From: Acidobacteriota bacterium
GTDB taxonomy: Bacteria; Acidobacteriota; Thermoanaerobaculia; Multivoradales; JAHZIX01
Length of the DNA: 33,694 nucleotides
Assembly (NCBI GenBank): GCA_034211275.1
Contig: JAXHTF010000057.1
Span: 1-33,694 of the forward strand
Direction of reading: 5' to 3'
Below, one piece after another: positions 1 through 7,645 of the stretch. A program made the translations under genes and the position numbers. Under the pieces are notes generated by a model. The model was given only the letters and a program-made list of their open reading frames with translations. It had not been told where the DNA came from and did not search any database. Every line of letters starts with the position of its first letter. Within the stretch, counting starts at the first letter, position 1.

Positions 1-655
1 CTTGCTCGTAGCGGCCCTCGAGGAAACGGTAGTCGCCGGTAGCGGTGAGGAAGGTGCCGGTGACTTGGTCGCCGTCCTGCTGGAGCTCACCGCGGGCGGC
101 CTCGGGGGTGACCTCTTCCTCGTCCGTCCCCTGCTCGATGAACTCCACCGCCCACACGCCGGAAATTTCCGGCAGACCGTCGGCGCCGGGTTCGAGACCA
201 GCTTCTTCCAGCGGCAGGAAGCGGCGCTGGTCGCCGCGGGTGGCGGTGAAGGGGAGCACCGAATCGCCGTCGGGGATGGTCTTCCTCCACTGGCCATGGA
301 GCCGCTGACCGTCTTCCGAGAGCTGGGAGGTGATTTCCGCGTCGTACCAATCGAAGCGCAGCACGACCTCGGATCCCAGCACCTCGACGCTGCTGAGCTC
401 GGTGGCTTCCGCACCGTTGATCACCGCGGCCTGGAGCCCCACGGTGCCTTCCTCGATGCTGCCTTCTTCGATTTCCAGGGTGAAGGGTAGCTCGCCTCCG
501 GGGGAGGTCAGGACGGCGCGCCAGGTGCCGGTGAGATCCGCTACGGTCGCGGATTCCGCCGGTTCTTGGGGTTTTGTCGTCTCCGATGCATCCGGCGCAC
601 CACAGGCGACGAAGAGTAGGGCAAGGGCGAGAATCATGGTGAGCCGAGAGCACAT
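1..655 (-). CDS. Putative lipoprotein, C-terminus outside window (TlpA-type N-terminal domain?)
   Basis: The frame is open from the left edge to an ATG at 655, so only about the first 218 residues are visible. An AGGA 8 bases upstream favours this ATG over in-frame ATGs at 664 and 637. The N-terminus is a short hydrophobic stretch (MILALALLFVAC) ending in a lipobox-like Cys, so it is probably a lipid-anchored exported protein. The mature part has two similar beta-rich segments: one begins with GTWRAVLTSPGGELPF and another with GVWAVEFIE and contains GTFLTATGDYRFLEG. From memory these resemble the N-terminal module found before a thioredoxin domain in TlpA-like disulfide reductases of Acidobacteriota and Bacteroidota. 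The thioredoxin part would lie outside the window, so the redox role is inference. The gene is divergent from the sigma factor at 750. Confidence 0.7.
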   Translation of the reverse strand, partial: MCSRLTMILALALLFVACGAPDASETTKPQEPAESATVADLTGTWRAVLTSPGGELPFTLEIEEGSIEEGTVGLQAAVINGAEATELSSVEVLGSEVVLRFDWYDAEITSQLSEDGQRLHGQWRKTIPDGDSVLPFTATRGDQRRFLPLEEAGLEPGADGLPEISGVWAVEFIEQGTDEEEVTPEAARGELQQDGDQVTGTFLTATGDYRFLEGRYEQ

Positions 656-708
656 ACCCTGCATCCTAACCGGAAACGCGGCGCTCGTGCTGGATCCTGG
701 ACCGAGGC

Positions 709-739
709 TTGAAGCGCGGTGGGGGAGGTTGGATATACT
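709..739 (+). promoter_or_regulatory. Possible promoter of the first ECF sigma operon
   Basis: TTGAAG at 709-714 and TATACT at 734-739 resemble -35 and -10 hexamers, but the spacer is 19 bases, longer than ideal. The predicted transcript start would fall only a few bases before the proposed TTG start at 750. Either the transcript is nearly leaderless or the true start codon is further in. Weak call. Confidence 0.3.
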
Positions 740-749
740 CCGCTCTACT

Positions 750-1325
750 TTGACCAAGACCCGCGAGAAGACCGCCCCCGAGCCGCTCTTGCCCCGTGTC
801 GCCGCCGGCGACGCGCAGGCGGTGGAGGAGTGCATCGATCGCTACAAGGGTCTGATCTGGTGGACCGCCCGCCGGATCATCGGTGCCGACGCCGAGGATG
901 CGGTGCAGGAGATCTTCATCGAGCTGTGGTCCTCGGCCCACCGCTACGATCCCGCCCGTTCCTCGGAGCCCGCCTTCGTCACCATGATCGCCCGCCGGCG
1001 CCTCATCGATCGGCGCCGCAAGGCCGGTCGCCGGCCGACGGAGAGCTCCCTGACCACCGACGACGGCGAGCTGCCGGTGCGGGCTCCGCAGACTGTCGAG
1101 GCCAGCGCCGAGGCTTCCCTGGCCCGCCGGGCCATTGAGCAGCTGGATCCCAAGGAACGGGATGCGGTGACCCTATCGGTGGTCTACGGCATGTCCCACA
1201 GCGAGATCGCCGACCATACGGAGCTGCCCCTGGGCACCGTCAAGACCTACATTCGTCGAGGGTTGCAGCGGGTTCGGGATGTCCTCCTCTTCCGTCAGCC
1301 TTCTGCCGAGGAGGCGGCGTCATGA
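750..1325 (+). CDS. ECF-type RNA polymerase sigma factor (SigK-like)
   Basis: A sigma-70 family factor of about 191 residues that would direct RNA polymerase to a small regulon. Region 2 is visible as GLIWWTARRIIGADAEDAVQEIFIELW, and region 4 as IEQLDPKERDAVTLSVVYGMSHSEIADHTELPLGTVKTYIRRGLQRVRD, the helix-turn-helix that reads the -35 element. The pairing with an RskA-type anti-sigma factor, with which it overlaps by 4 bases (ATGA at 1322-1325), supports a SigK-like assignment. The start is uncertain: the frame stays open far upstream, but sigma-like sequence begins just before LLPRVAAGD. TTG at 750 is the best candidate and TTG at 789 an alternative. Neither has a clear Shine-Dalgarno. Confidence 0.88.
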   Translation: MTKTREKTAPEPLLPRVAAGDAQAVEECIDRYKGLIWWTARRIIGADAEDAVQEIFIELWSSAHRYDPARSSEPAFVTMIARRRLIDRRRKAGRRPTESSLTTDDGELPVRAPQTVEASAEASLARRAIEQLDPKERDAVTLSVVYGMSHSEIADHTELPLGTVKTYIRRGLQRVRDVLLFRQPSAEEAAS

Positions 1326-2269
1326 GCGCCCGGCGAGGACCTACCGACGAGCGCTGCCTCGACCTCCTGGTGGCCCAGGCCACGGAGGGCTTGTCGCAGG
1401 CCGAGAAGCTCGAGCTGGCGGGCCTGCTGGAGGCCGAGAAGTCGGTGGATGCCGAGGACTTCGAGCTGGCGGCGGCGGCGATCCAGCTGGCGGCGGCGGA
1501 TCTCGACGCCGAGATGCCAGACGCCGTGATGCCGGCGGAGGTGGAGGCTGCCTTGCGGCGCCGAGCCCGGGAGTTTGCAAGTCGTGAGCTCAGCGCCGGC
1601 GCATCGATCTCGGCTCCGCCGGCGCAGGAGCCTCCGCCATCGGCGGAACTGCCGCTCTCGGACGTCAAGCCTCCGGCGACGGTCGTGTCGATGCCCGGGC
1701 GTAGCGGCCGCTGGGGTTGGTACGCTGCCGCCGCGTCGCTGCTGCTGGCGGCGGCGGGCTGGTGGCTGGCTCTCCAACCGGTGCTGGTGGCACCGCAGCC
1801 GCCGGAGGTGGTGACGGTGATCAACCCACCGCCGCCGGAAACGCCGACCGAGGCCCAATCCGAAGATCCGTCCGGGCCCAGTCTGGAGGATGTGCGCAAC
1901 GCCGAGGATGCGGTGGTCGTCGCCTGGCAGGGCACCGAGGATCCGGCGGCGGCAGGGGTTCAGGGTGAGGTGCTGTGGAGCGATTCGTTGCAGGCCGGTT
2001 ATATGGTCTTCGACGGGTTGCCGGCCAACGACCCGCAGCAGAATCAATACCAGCTGTGGATCTTCGACGCCGAGCAGGACGAGCGCTACCCGGTGGACGG
2101 CGGGGTCTTCGACGTCGCTGCGGGCCGAGCGGTGGTACCCATCGACGCCAAGTTGCGGGTGGGGGAGCCGACCCTCTTCGCGGTGACGGTGGAGAAGCCC
2201 GGCGGCGTAGTGGTGTCCAGCCGCGAGCGCCTGGTGCTGGTGGCCCAGCCCGCCGCCGCGCCCGCGTGA
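1322..2269 (+). CDS. RskA-type transmembrane anti-sigma factor
   Basis: A protein of 315 residues, translationally coupled to the upstream sigma factor through ATGA. The N-terminal ~120 residues are cytoplasmic, with a helical region (residues 10-85) expected to hold the sigma factor but no HxxxCxxC zinc motif. One transmembrane helix is visible at about 131-153. A Pro-rich linker follows, then an extracytoplasmic anti-sigma-K C-terminal domain from about 195, with typical strings such as GYMVFDGLPANDPQQNQYQLWIFD. Members of this family are usually released by regulated proteolysis. The signal sensed here cannot be read from the sequence. The gene ends at a strong hairpin shared with the convergent peptidase gene. 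Confidence 0.88.
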   Translation: MSARRGPTDERCLDLLVAQATEGLSQAEKLELAGLLEAEKSVDAEDFELAAAAIQLAAADLDAEMPDAVMPAEVEAALRRRAREFASRELSAGASISAPPAQEPPPSAELPLSDVKPPATVVSMPGRSGRWGWYAAAASLLLAAAGWWLALQPVLVAPQPPEVVTVINPPPPETPTEAQSEDPSGPSLEDVRNAEDAVVVAWQGTEDPAAAGVQGEVLWSDSLQAGYMVFDGLPANDPQQNQYQLWIFDAEQDERYPVDGGVFDVAAGRAVVPIDAKLRVGEPTLFAVTVEKPGGVVVSSRERLVLVAQPAAAPA

Positions 2270-2301
2270 TTTTCGCTCCGGCGCTGGAAACCCCTCGAAA
2301 C

Positions 2302-2344
2302 ACGAAAGCCCGGCCTCCCTGGTGAGGGAGAGCCGGGCTTTCGT
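2302..2344. terminator. Bidirectional intrinsic terminator
   Basis: A 13-base perfect inverted repeat, ACGAAAGCCCGGC at 2302-2314 and its complement at 2332-2344, is extended inward by CTCCCT/AGGGAG with a GGTG loop and one bulged base. It lies between the convergent anti-sigma gene (ends 2269) and the M56 peptidase gene (ends 2367), with T-rich stretches following on both strands. Confidence 0.88.
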
Positions 2345-2366
2345 TCGTTGAGGAGCTAGAGGGGCG

Positions 2367-4673
2367 TTAGCGGCGGGAGTCCGGGTCCTCGGAGCGCCCG
2401 GATCTCTGGCGCTGGCGCTCACGCTCCAGCTCCCTGCGGATCTCTTCCGCAAGACGCTGCTCCTCGGCGGCGATTTCCTGGCGCGCTTCCTCGATCGCCT
2501 GACGGCTCTCTTCCAGCTCGCGCTGAGCCTCCGCCAGCTCTCGCTCCATTTCCTCCCGCTGCTCGCCGCTCAGCTCCTGAAGCTCGGCCCGGCGCTCTTC
2601 GAGCTGCTGACGGGCCTGCTCCATGGCTTCGGCCTGATGCTCCTCGAGCCTCTGGCGCGCTTCCTGGAGTTGGTGCTGAGCTCGCTCCATATGCTCCCGG
2701 GTCACTTCCTCGTGATGTAGCTGTTGTTCGGCGACCCGCTGCTCGATCTCCTGCCGCAGAGCCTCGGCCCGGGCTTCGATCTCCGCTTCGGCGGCCTCCA
2801 TACGGGCTTGCTCGTCGGCGGTGAGCTCGCGCTCTTCCCGCGCTGCAGCCTCGGCGATGCGCCGGAGCTCCTCGACGGATCCGGCGATCTCTTCGCGGAA
2901 TTCCTCCTGGACCCGCCGCAGCTCTTCCCGCTGAAGCTCGGCCTGCTCTCGTTGAGCCAGGGCTCGCTCCCGGGCGGCCTCCCGCTCCTCGCCTCGCAGC
3001 TGCTCCCGTTCTCGTCCTCGTTCCTGCTCGCGGGCAGCGGCGGCCCGACGCTGCTCCTCATTGCGCACTGGTTCTCCGGAGGGCAGAGCAGCGACCCGGG
3101 CCACCGGCACCCGTGAGCCCGGGCTCAGGGGCAGGGTGGCGACCACCGGCCGGGCGGTTTCGGGGGCGACGGTGTGCCGTAGGGCAGCGGCCACCGGAGC
3201 ATCTCCCGCAACCTCCTCCGGAGCTTCCGGCGCCGGCAGCACAGTCACCGGATGCTCCGGCAGCGGTGCCGAGGGCACTTCCGGAGGCCGGGGAGGAGCC
3301 GGGATGCTGTGCTCCCCGCGGGGGGCAGGGGGGGCTTGCGGCGCAGGAGGGGCCTCCGGAGCTAGTGGAGCCTCCGGAGCCGGGGAAGCCTGCGGTGCCT
3401 CAGGGGCTGCGGGAGCCTCCGGAGCTTCGGGCGCCGGTGGTGCCTCCGGAGCCGTCGGGGGCTCCGGCGGTGCCACTTCGGGTGCGGCACCGGTGACGCC
3501 GGGGAGGGCGACGCCCAGGGTCAGGACCAGTACCAGAACCGCCGGCAAACACCAGCGGGGCGCCCTGGAGATGGAGCCGGAAGCGCGCAGCAGGCGCTCC
3601 ACCCGCCGGCGCAGGCCGCGGCCACCGGCGGCCATGGCGGGACCGGGGAGCGGCGCCAGGTCTTGATGCCAGGGGGCGGTGTGCCAGCCGGCGACGGCGG
3701 TGAGGCAGCTGGCGAGCTCCAGGGGCTGGCCGGTGTGGGCGGCGGCCCAATCATCGCAGTGATATTCCGCCAGCTGGGCCAGGCGGCGGCGGGCCACCCG
3801 GTGCAGGGGCTGGAAGAAGAAGATGCGCTCCAGTCCCCGGGCCAGCAGCTGCCAGGCCGGGTCGTGGCGGACCAGGTGCGCCAGCTCGTGGGCTACGGCA
3901 CTCTCCTGCTGGGCTGGTGCGAGCTCCTGCACCGCCCGTTCCGGCAGGCAGATTTCGCCCTGGCGGCCCCAGCCCCGAGCCACCGGTACCGGCAGATAGA
4001 GGCTGCTGAACAGCCGCGGGCCGGCATTGGTGAGCGCGGCATCGGTGAGCGCGGCATCGTTGGATGCCGGCGTCTTCGGGCTCAGCGTCCGTAGCAGCCG
4101 GCGAAGCGCCTGGGCGGCGGGCCCCTGGTGCAGCGGCCGGCGGCCTTCGAGGCGGCGGCGCCAGATCAGATGCCCTAGCACCAGAAAAGCGATTCCGGTG
4201 ACGGCGCCCAGCAGCCAGACGGCGGTGAAGGTGTTGGCCCAAGGAATGGATCCCCAAAGGGCAGCGAAGGAGCTTGCCGCCGGGGACAGGGAGCCATCCG
4301 TCAAGGGCACGGCGGTGGGCGCCAACGGGAGGTTGGCGGCGTTCGCCGGCAACGCTTCCGCCGCGGCGGAGAGAGACCCGTTGGCGGGCAGCGGCACCGA
4401 TGCCGCTACGGGTAGGGCTGCCATGGGTTCCGCTGCGGTGCCGAGCCAGTTCCAGGGGTTGGCGGCGGCGGGCAGCAGATAGCGCAGGGTGGTGGTGCCC
4501 AGGGCGCCCACCAGGGCGCTGCGCCAGACGATCTCCTCGGCGGCGGTGGGGAGCCAGCGGCTCAACGCCCAGGCGAGAGCGAGAAAGACGGTGCTGTGGA
4601 GGGCGTAGGTGAGCAACCAAGGCGCCAGGGCCTGGCTGAAGGAGCTCCAGAGCTCTTGTAGGGTCGCGATCAT
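2367..4673 (-). CDS. M56 (BlaR1-like) membrane metallopeptidase with Pro-rich and coiled-coil tail
   Basis: An integral-membrane zinc peptidase of 768 residues, the likely signal transducer that inactivates the BlaI repressor encoded just upstream (ATGA overlap at 4670-4673). Hydrophobic helices are visible near residues 18-40 and 145-170. The zinc motif HELAH is at 262-266 and the probable third ligand E303 is in LAEYHCDDW. A last hydrophobic helix is at about 375-395. In BlaR1/MecR1 the helix is followed by a penicillin-binding sensor. Here there is instead a repetitive Pro/Ala/Glu segment (about 397-490, PEAP units) and then about 220 residues of Glu/Arg/Gln-rich heptad-like coiled coil (about 535-755). 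No SxxK or KTG penicillin-binding motif is apparent, so the stimulus is probably not a beta-lactam. The function is inferred from family and operon. Confidence 0.85.
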   Translation of the reverse strand: MIATLQELWSSFSQALAPWLLTYALHSTVFLALAWALSRWLPTAAEEIVWRSALVGALGTTTLRYLLPAAANPWNWLGTAAEPMAALPVAASVPLPANGSLSAAAEALPANAANLPLAPTAVPLTDGSLSPAASSFAALWGSIPWANTFTAVWLLGAVTGIAFLVLGHLIWRRRLEGRRPLHQGPAAQALRRLLRTLSPKTPASNDAALTDAALTNAGPRLFSSLYLPVPVARGWGRQGEICLPERAVQELAPAQQESAVAHELAHLVRHDPAWQLLARGLERIFFFQPLHRVARRRLAQLAEYHCDDWAAAHTGQPLELASCLTAVAGWHTAPWHQDLAPLPGPAMAAGGRGLRRRVERLLRASGSISRAPRWCLPAVLVLVLTLGVALPGVTGAAPEVAPPEPPTAPEAPPAPEAPEAPAAPEAPQASPAPEAPLAPEAPPAPQAPPAPRGEHSIPAPPRPPEVPSAPLPEHPVTVLPAPEAPEEVAGDAPVAAALRHTVAPETARPVVATLPLSPGSRVPVARVAALPSGEPVRNEEQRRAAAAREQERGREREQLRGEEREAARERALAQREQAELQREELRRVQEEFREEIAGSVEELRRIAEAAAREERELTADEQARMEAAEAEIEARAEALRQEIEQRVAEQQLHHEEVTREHMERAQHQLQEARQRLEEHQAEAMEQARQQLEERRAELQELSGEQREEMERELAEAQRELEESRQAIEEARQEIAAEEQRLAEEIRRELERERQRQRSGRSEDPDSRR

Positions 4674-5056
4674 TGTTCTTCCTCCCGCCGTTGCCCGGCG
4701 ATGAGCTGGCGCAGCTCGTCCAGCTCGCCGGCGTCGATTTCGTGCTCCGCGATGAGATGGCTGACCAGGGCCGCGGCGTCCCCCTGGAATAGGCGTTGGG
4801 TGAGGTCCCCGACCATGCTGCGGCGGACCTCGGCTTCGGTGACGGAGGGTCGGTAGATGTAGCGCCGGCCTTCCTGCCGGTGATCGACGACGCCCTTGTC
4901 TTCCATTTTGGCGAGCATGGTGGCGATGGTGGTGGGGGCCAGACCGCGCTCGGCCTCCAGGGCCCCGTGAACGTCGGCGACGGCGGCTTCACCGCGCCGC
5001 CACAGGACCTTCATGATGGCCAGTTGCAGATCTCCAAGTCGGTGTTTTCGAGCCAT
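4670..5056 (-). CDS. blaI: BlaI/MecI family winged-helix repressor
   Basis: A DNA-binding repressor of 128 residues, of the usual length for the family. The N-terminal winged helix is visible as LGDLQLAIMKVLW, with APTTIATMLAKMEDKGVVDH as recognition helix and wing start. The C-terminal half (LFQGDAAALVSHLIAEHEIDAGELDELRQLI) matches the dimerisation helices. The ATG at 5056 is chosen because AAGGAGA lies just upstream and the protein then begins like other BlaI proteins. Upstream in-frame codons would extend it through its own promoter. It is cotranscribed with the M56 peptidase, which in known systems cleaves the repressor. Two palindromic boxes at its promoter indicate autoregulation. Confidence 0.93.
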   Translation of the reverse strand: MARKHRLGDLQLAIMKVLWRRGEAAVADVHGALEAERGLAPTTIATMLAKMEDKGVVDHRQEGRRYIYRPSVTEAEVRRSMVGDLTQRLFQGDAAALVSHLIAEHEIDAGELDELRQLIAGQRREEEQ

Positions 5057-5174
5057 GATTCTCCTTGGGTGAATACGTAGGCCGGGACTGAGATGTTCCC
5101 CGAACCCTTCGAGCATCGATTCGGTCGGCGCCGCGAACACCCGACCTGGCGGGCTCGTGACATCAACTACTCTA

Positions 5175-5203
5175 TTAGTACTACCCGGGTAGTTGAATGT
5201 CAA
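5175..5203 (-). promoter_or_regulatory. Promoter of the blaI-M56 peptidase operon
   Basis: Read on the minus strand, a perfect -35 TTGACA (5203-5198) is followed after exactly 17 bases by TACTAA (5180-5175). The first BlaI-type palindrome fills the spacer, so a bound repressor would directly block polymerase. The predicted start is about 5168, giving a leader of roughly 110 bases to the ATG at 5056. Confidence 0.75.
5179..5194. promoter_or_regulatory. BlaI operator box 1
   Basis: TACTACCCGGGTAGTT: the inner 14 bases are a perfect palindrome (ACTACCCGGGTAGT). The TACTAC...GTAGTA form matches the known BlaI/MecI operator type (TAC...GTA dyad). It sits between the -35 and -10 hexamers of the blaI promoter. 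Confidence 0.82.
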
Positions 5204-5211
5204 GGGATGAA

Positions 5212-5227
5212 TACTACTGGGGTAGTA
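5212..5227. promoter_or_regulatory. BlaI operator box 2
   Basis: TACTACTGGGGTAGTA is a perfect TACTAC/GTAGTA dyad around four bases, just upstream of the -35. Its centre is 33 bases from that of box 1, about three helical turns, so two dimers would sit on the same face of the DNA. It might also affect a promoter for the divergent VOC gene at 5327. Confidence 0.82.
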
Positions 5228-5326
5228 ATTGGTCGAGAATCCTGCCCCCGGGCGGCGTCTGAGTTACGCTCTGACGGCAGAGAGTCCCGAACCGCAAACC
5301 CCATCGACCCGCACCGAGGACCGACC

Positions 5327-5788
5327 ATGACCGCGAGCAACGACCCGCCCTTCCGAGTCGACCAGATCGATCACGTGGAATTCTTCGTCCCCAGCCGCCG
5401 GGCGGCGGCGGCTTGGTATCAGCGGATCCTGGGGCTGGAGGTGGTACCGGAATTCGAAAGCTGGGCGGAGGATCCCCGAGGCCCGCTGATGATCGCCACG
5501 CCTCGGGCGGGAACCAAGCTGGCGCTCTTTCGCGGTGAGTCCCAGGGTGGCCGCCCCACCGCCGGTTTTCACCTGGTGGCCTTTCAAGTCAGCGGTGAAG
5601 GGTTCCTCCGCTTCCTCCGCCGGCTGCCGGAGCTCGACCTCCAGGATCACCTGGGCCGCCGGGTGACGGAGGAGCTGGCCAAGGACCACCAGAAGGCCTG
5701 GTCGATCTATTTCTCCGATCCCTGGGGCCACCGCTTGGAAATCACCACCTACGATCACCAGACCGTGGCCCGGGCGCGCCGGGCCTGA
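5327..5788 (+). CDS. VOC superfamily (glyoxalase/dioxygenase-fold) protein
   Basis: A single-module vicinal-oxygen-chelate protein of 153 residues with paired beta-alpha-beta-beta-beta halves. Likely metal ligands are His in QIDHVEFFV, His in AGFHLVAFQV and Glu in HRLEITTYD, the usual H/H/E set. The stretch WYQRILGLEVV is typical of the first half. The substrate cannot be predicted; members include glyoxalase I, extradiol dioxygenases and antibiotic-resistance proteins. The ATG at 5327 has GAGGA 6 bases upstream and starts just before the domain. The gene is divergent from blaI, and the intergenic region carries the BlaI operators. Confidence 0.88.
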   Translation: MTASNDPPFRVDQIDHVEFFVPSRRAAAAWYQRILGLEVVPEFESWAEDPRGPLMIATPRAGTKLALFRGESQGGRPTAGFHLVAFQVSGEGFLRFLRRLPELDLQDHLGRRVTEELAKDHQKAWSIYFSDPWGHRLEITTYDHQTVARARRA

Positions 5789-6110
5789 GGCCGGTCACAG
5801 CCGGCGTCTCGGGCTGGGGCCCAATTGCGCCATCTGGCGGGGCTGGGGGAGAATCGCGGCACATGATCGAGCTTGTGCTGTCTGCCCGGTGCGCGTCGCG
5901 CGCGTGGCCTGAGCTGGACCCTGAATCCAGCCTAGGGCTTTGGAAGGTTCTCGTGGCGAAGCTGAGAGGTTTGCCGTGCTCGTCCCACTGGTCTTCGAGA
6001 GGGGGGCTGGGTCCCCATCCTCGCGGCAGGGCCCCGGGAGAAGCGAGGGATGCGGATGACGAGCGGAGAGAGCTGGCGGTGGGAGATCGGTTCCATGGGA
6101 CCTCGCTTTC
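5789..6110. other. Intergenic region without a supported gene
   Basis: These 322 bases lie between the VOC gene and the second sigma factor. I see no convincing gene, tRNA or strong hairpin. Short open frames are present but have biased, non-protein-like composition. The promoter of the sigma operon should be here, but I cannot point to good hexamers; an ECF-type autoregulated promoter would not be recognised by eye. Confidence 0.5.
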
Positions 6111-6683
6111 TTGAGCGCCCTCACCCCGGAGATCGCCGCCGATTTGGTGCGCCGCATCGCCGATGGCGACGACGGGGCCGAGGGCGAGTTGATCGAGCGC
6201 AGTGGCGGGACTTTGCGCTTCCTGGCCCGCCGCTTCACCCGCAGCGAGGCGGATGCGGAGGATCTCTACCAGGACACGCTGATGCTCGCCCTGACGAAGA
6301 TTCGCCGTGGCGAGGTCCAACAACCGGAGCGGCTGGCCGGCTTCCTCCGCTCCTTGGTGAAGAATCTGAGCACCCAACAATACCGCCGCCGCAGATATCA
6401 GGCGGAGACTTCGTTGGAGCAGCGGTTGGACTTCGAGGACGCGGCGGCGGCGAGCCCGCTGGACGGATTGCTGCACCAGGAGAGGAGCTCTTTGACCCGC
6501 CGTGTTCTCTCCGAGCTCGGGGTCCCGCGGGATCGCGAGGTTCTCTTTCGCTACTACCTCACGGGAGAGAGCAGCTCCCGCATCTGCGCCGATCTGGAGA
6601 TCGAAGGCGATCACTTCTACCGCGTCCTGTCGCGGGCTCGGCAGCGTTACCGGCGGCTGTGGGAAGAGGCGCGAGCTGAATGA
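6111..6683 (+). CDS. Second ECF-type RNA polymerase sigma factor
   Basis: A sigma factor of 190 residues. Region 2 is visible as TLRFLARRFTRSEADAEDLYQDTLMLALTKI, followed by FLRSLVKNLSTQQYRRRRYQAE. A divergent region 4 follows: LTRRVLSELGVPRDREVLFRYYLTGESSSRICADLEIEGDHFYRVLSRARQRYRRL. The region 4 helix-turn-helix is less canonical than in the sigma factor at 750. The start is TTG at 6111, because the sequence resembles a sigma N-terminus directly after it (LTPEIAADLVRRIADGDDGA). The Shine-Dalgarno is weak. The stop overlaps the next gene by 4 bases (ATGA), so sigma and anti-sigma are translationally coupled. Confidence 0.85.
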   Translation: MSALTPEIAADLVRRIADGDDGAEGELIERSGGTLRFLARRFTRSEADAEDLYQDTLMLALTKIRRGEVQQPERLAGFLRSLVKNLSTQQYRRRRYQAETSLEQRLDFEDAAAASPLDGLLHQERSSLTRRVLSELGVPRDREVLFRYYLTGESSSRICADLEIEGDHFYRVLSRARQRYRRLWEEARAE

Positions 6684-7498
6684 GCGACCCACGACAACCG
6701 AAGGCCATGGACCATCCCCGCATCGACGACGAGCACGTCCTCGACCGCTATCTGGCGGGCCGCCTCGCTCCGGAGGACGAGGCCCTCTTCGAGGAGCACC
6801 TCTTCGAATGCGGCGAGTGTCTGGAAGCGGTGCAGGCGGGGGAGGAGCTGCGCCGGGGGCTGCAGCAGGTGGCGGCCGAGGATGGGACGCCGAACGCGGC
6901 CCCGGAAGGGCTCCCCAGAGCGCTCGAATCGGCCACCGAGACCGGCGCCCTCGCCTGGTTGCGCAGTCGTCGGCCTCCACAGCTGATGGGCCTGTTGGCC
7001 GTCGCCCTGGCTCTGGTGGTGATGCCGGTGTTGTTGCTGCGCCAGGGCGCGGAGCTCGACCGGCTGGAACAAGAGAACGCGAGGCTCACGGCGGCCGGCG
7101 GGGGGCAGAGCGAGCCCGGGGTATGGACCCTCGCCGAGCCGCTGGCGAACCTGGCCGTGGTCTCGTTGGGTGTATCGCGGGACGCCGGGGGCACGGTGGA
7201 GATCCGGCCGGATCCGCAGAGCGACGCCCTGCTGCTCTCCCTCGAGCTTCCGGCGGTGGACGCGGCGCACTACCGCGTGGATCTGCGGGATACCGCCGGA
7301 GAGACGCTGTGGAGCAGCGGCGAGCTCGAGCCCACCCTCTACGACACTCTCCTCGTCGCCCTCCCGCCCTCCTTCCTGCCGCCGGGGGAGTACCGCATCG
7401 AGATCCATCGAGCACCGAGCGAGAGCTCCGCGCCGGCGGCGGAGATGGCCTTCCGGGTGCTGGCGCCGAGCGCTGGCGATCCCCCGGAAAGCCCATAG
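6680..7498 (+). CDS. Zinc-finger (ZAS-type) transmembrane anti-sigma factor
   Basis: A protein of 272 residues whose N-terminus carries the anti-sigma zinc finger: H19 in DDEHVLDRYLAGRL, then H40-x3-C44-x2-C47 in EEHLFECGEC. It should bind and silence the sigma factor encoded in the overlapping upstream gene. One transmembrane helix lies at about 101-120 (QLMGLLAVALALVVMPVLLL), followed by a short Leu/Glu-rich coiled coil (LDRLEQENARL). The C-terminal ~130 residues are an extracytoplasmic beta-rich domain (YRVDLRDTAGETLWSSGEL) of unknown ligand. The hairpin at 7502-7531 follows the stop. Confidence 0.85.
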   Translation: MSDPRQPKAMDHPRIDDEHVLDRYLAGRLAPEDEALFEEHLFECGECLEAVQAGEELRRGLQQVAAEDGTPNAAPEGLPRALESATETGALAWLRSRRPPQLMGLLAVALALVVMPVLLLRQGAELDRLEQENARLTAAGGGQSEPGVWTLAEPLANLAVVSLGVSRDAGGTVEIRPDPQSDALLLSLELPAVDAAHYRVDLRDTAGETLWSSGELEPTLYDTLLVALPPSFLPPGEYRIEIHRAPSESSAPAAEMAFRVLAPSAGDPPESP

Positions 7499-7501
7499 CG
7501 A

Positions 7502-7531
7502 GGCCCTGTCGGAAGACCGGCGGGACAGGCC
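7502..7531. terminator. Possible weak hairpin after the anti-sigma gene
   Basis: GGCCCTGTC and GGACAGGCC can pair with one bulged base around a 12-base loop, directly after the stop at 7498. There is no T-run, so it may be only a weak or Rho-assisted terminator. Confidence 0.25.
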
Positions 7532-7645
7532 CGAGATTGGAATCCGCGACAGAGAGATCGAGGGGCAGAGGGATGAGAGGTTTTCCCACCGCCACTCACT
7601 CAGAGGGTGGAGCCAACGACAACTTTCTACCGAAGGAGAGCCCTG

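Noticed and set aside
330-749. An upstream extension of the first sigma factor frame to an ATG at 330.
   Set aside because: It would overlap the lipoprotein gene on the other strand, and the translated sequence before 750 has no sigma-like or protein-like character.
3200-3480. Repeated 6-12 base units resembling a tandem-repeat or CRISPR-like array.
   Set aside because: The units are codons of the PEAP-type repeats in the M56 peptidase; there is no constant repeat/spacer structure.
5255-5265. A TTACGC half-site upstream of the VOC gene as another mutasome-type operator.
   Set aside because: It is single, with no second half-site at 11 bases in either direction.
5863-6114. A small plus-strand open frame (83 codons) before the second sigma factor.
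   Set aside because: Composition is not protein-like, there is no clear ribosome-binding site, and it overlaps the sigma gene start in another frame.
7537-7547. TTGGAATCCGC shared with the outer arm of palindromic element copy B.
   Set aside because: Only 11 bases match, there is no inverted partner nearby and no core sequence, so chance is a sufficient explanation.
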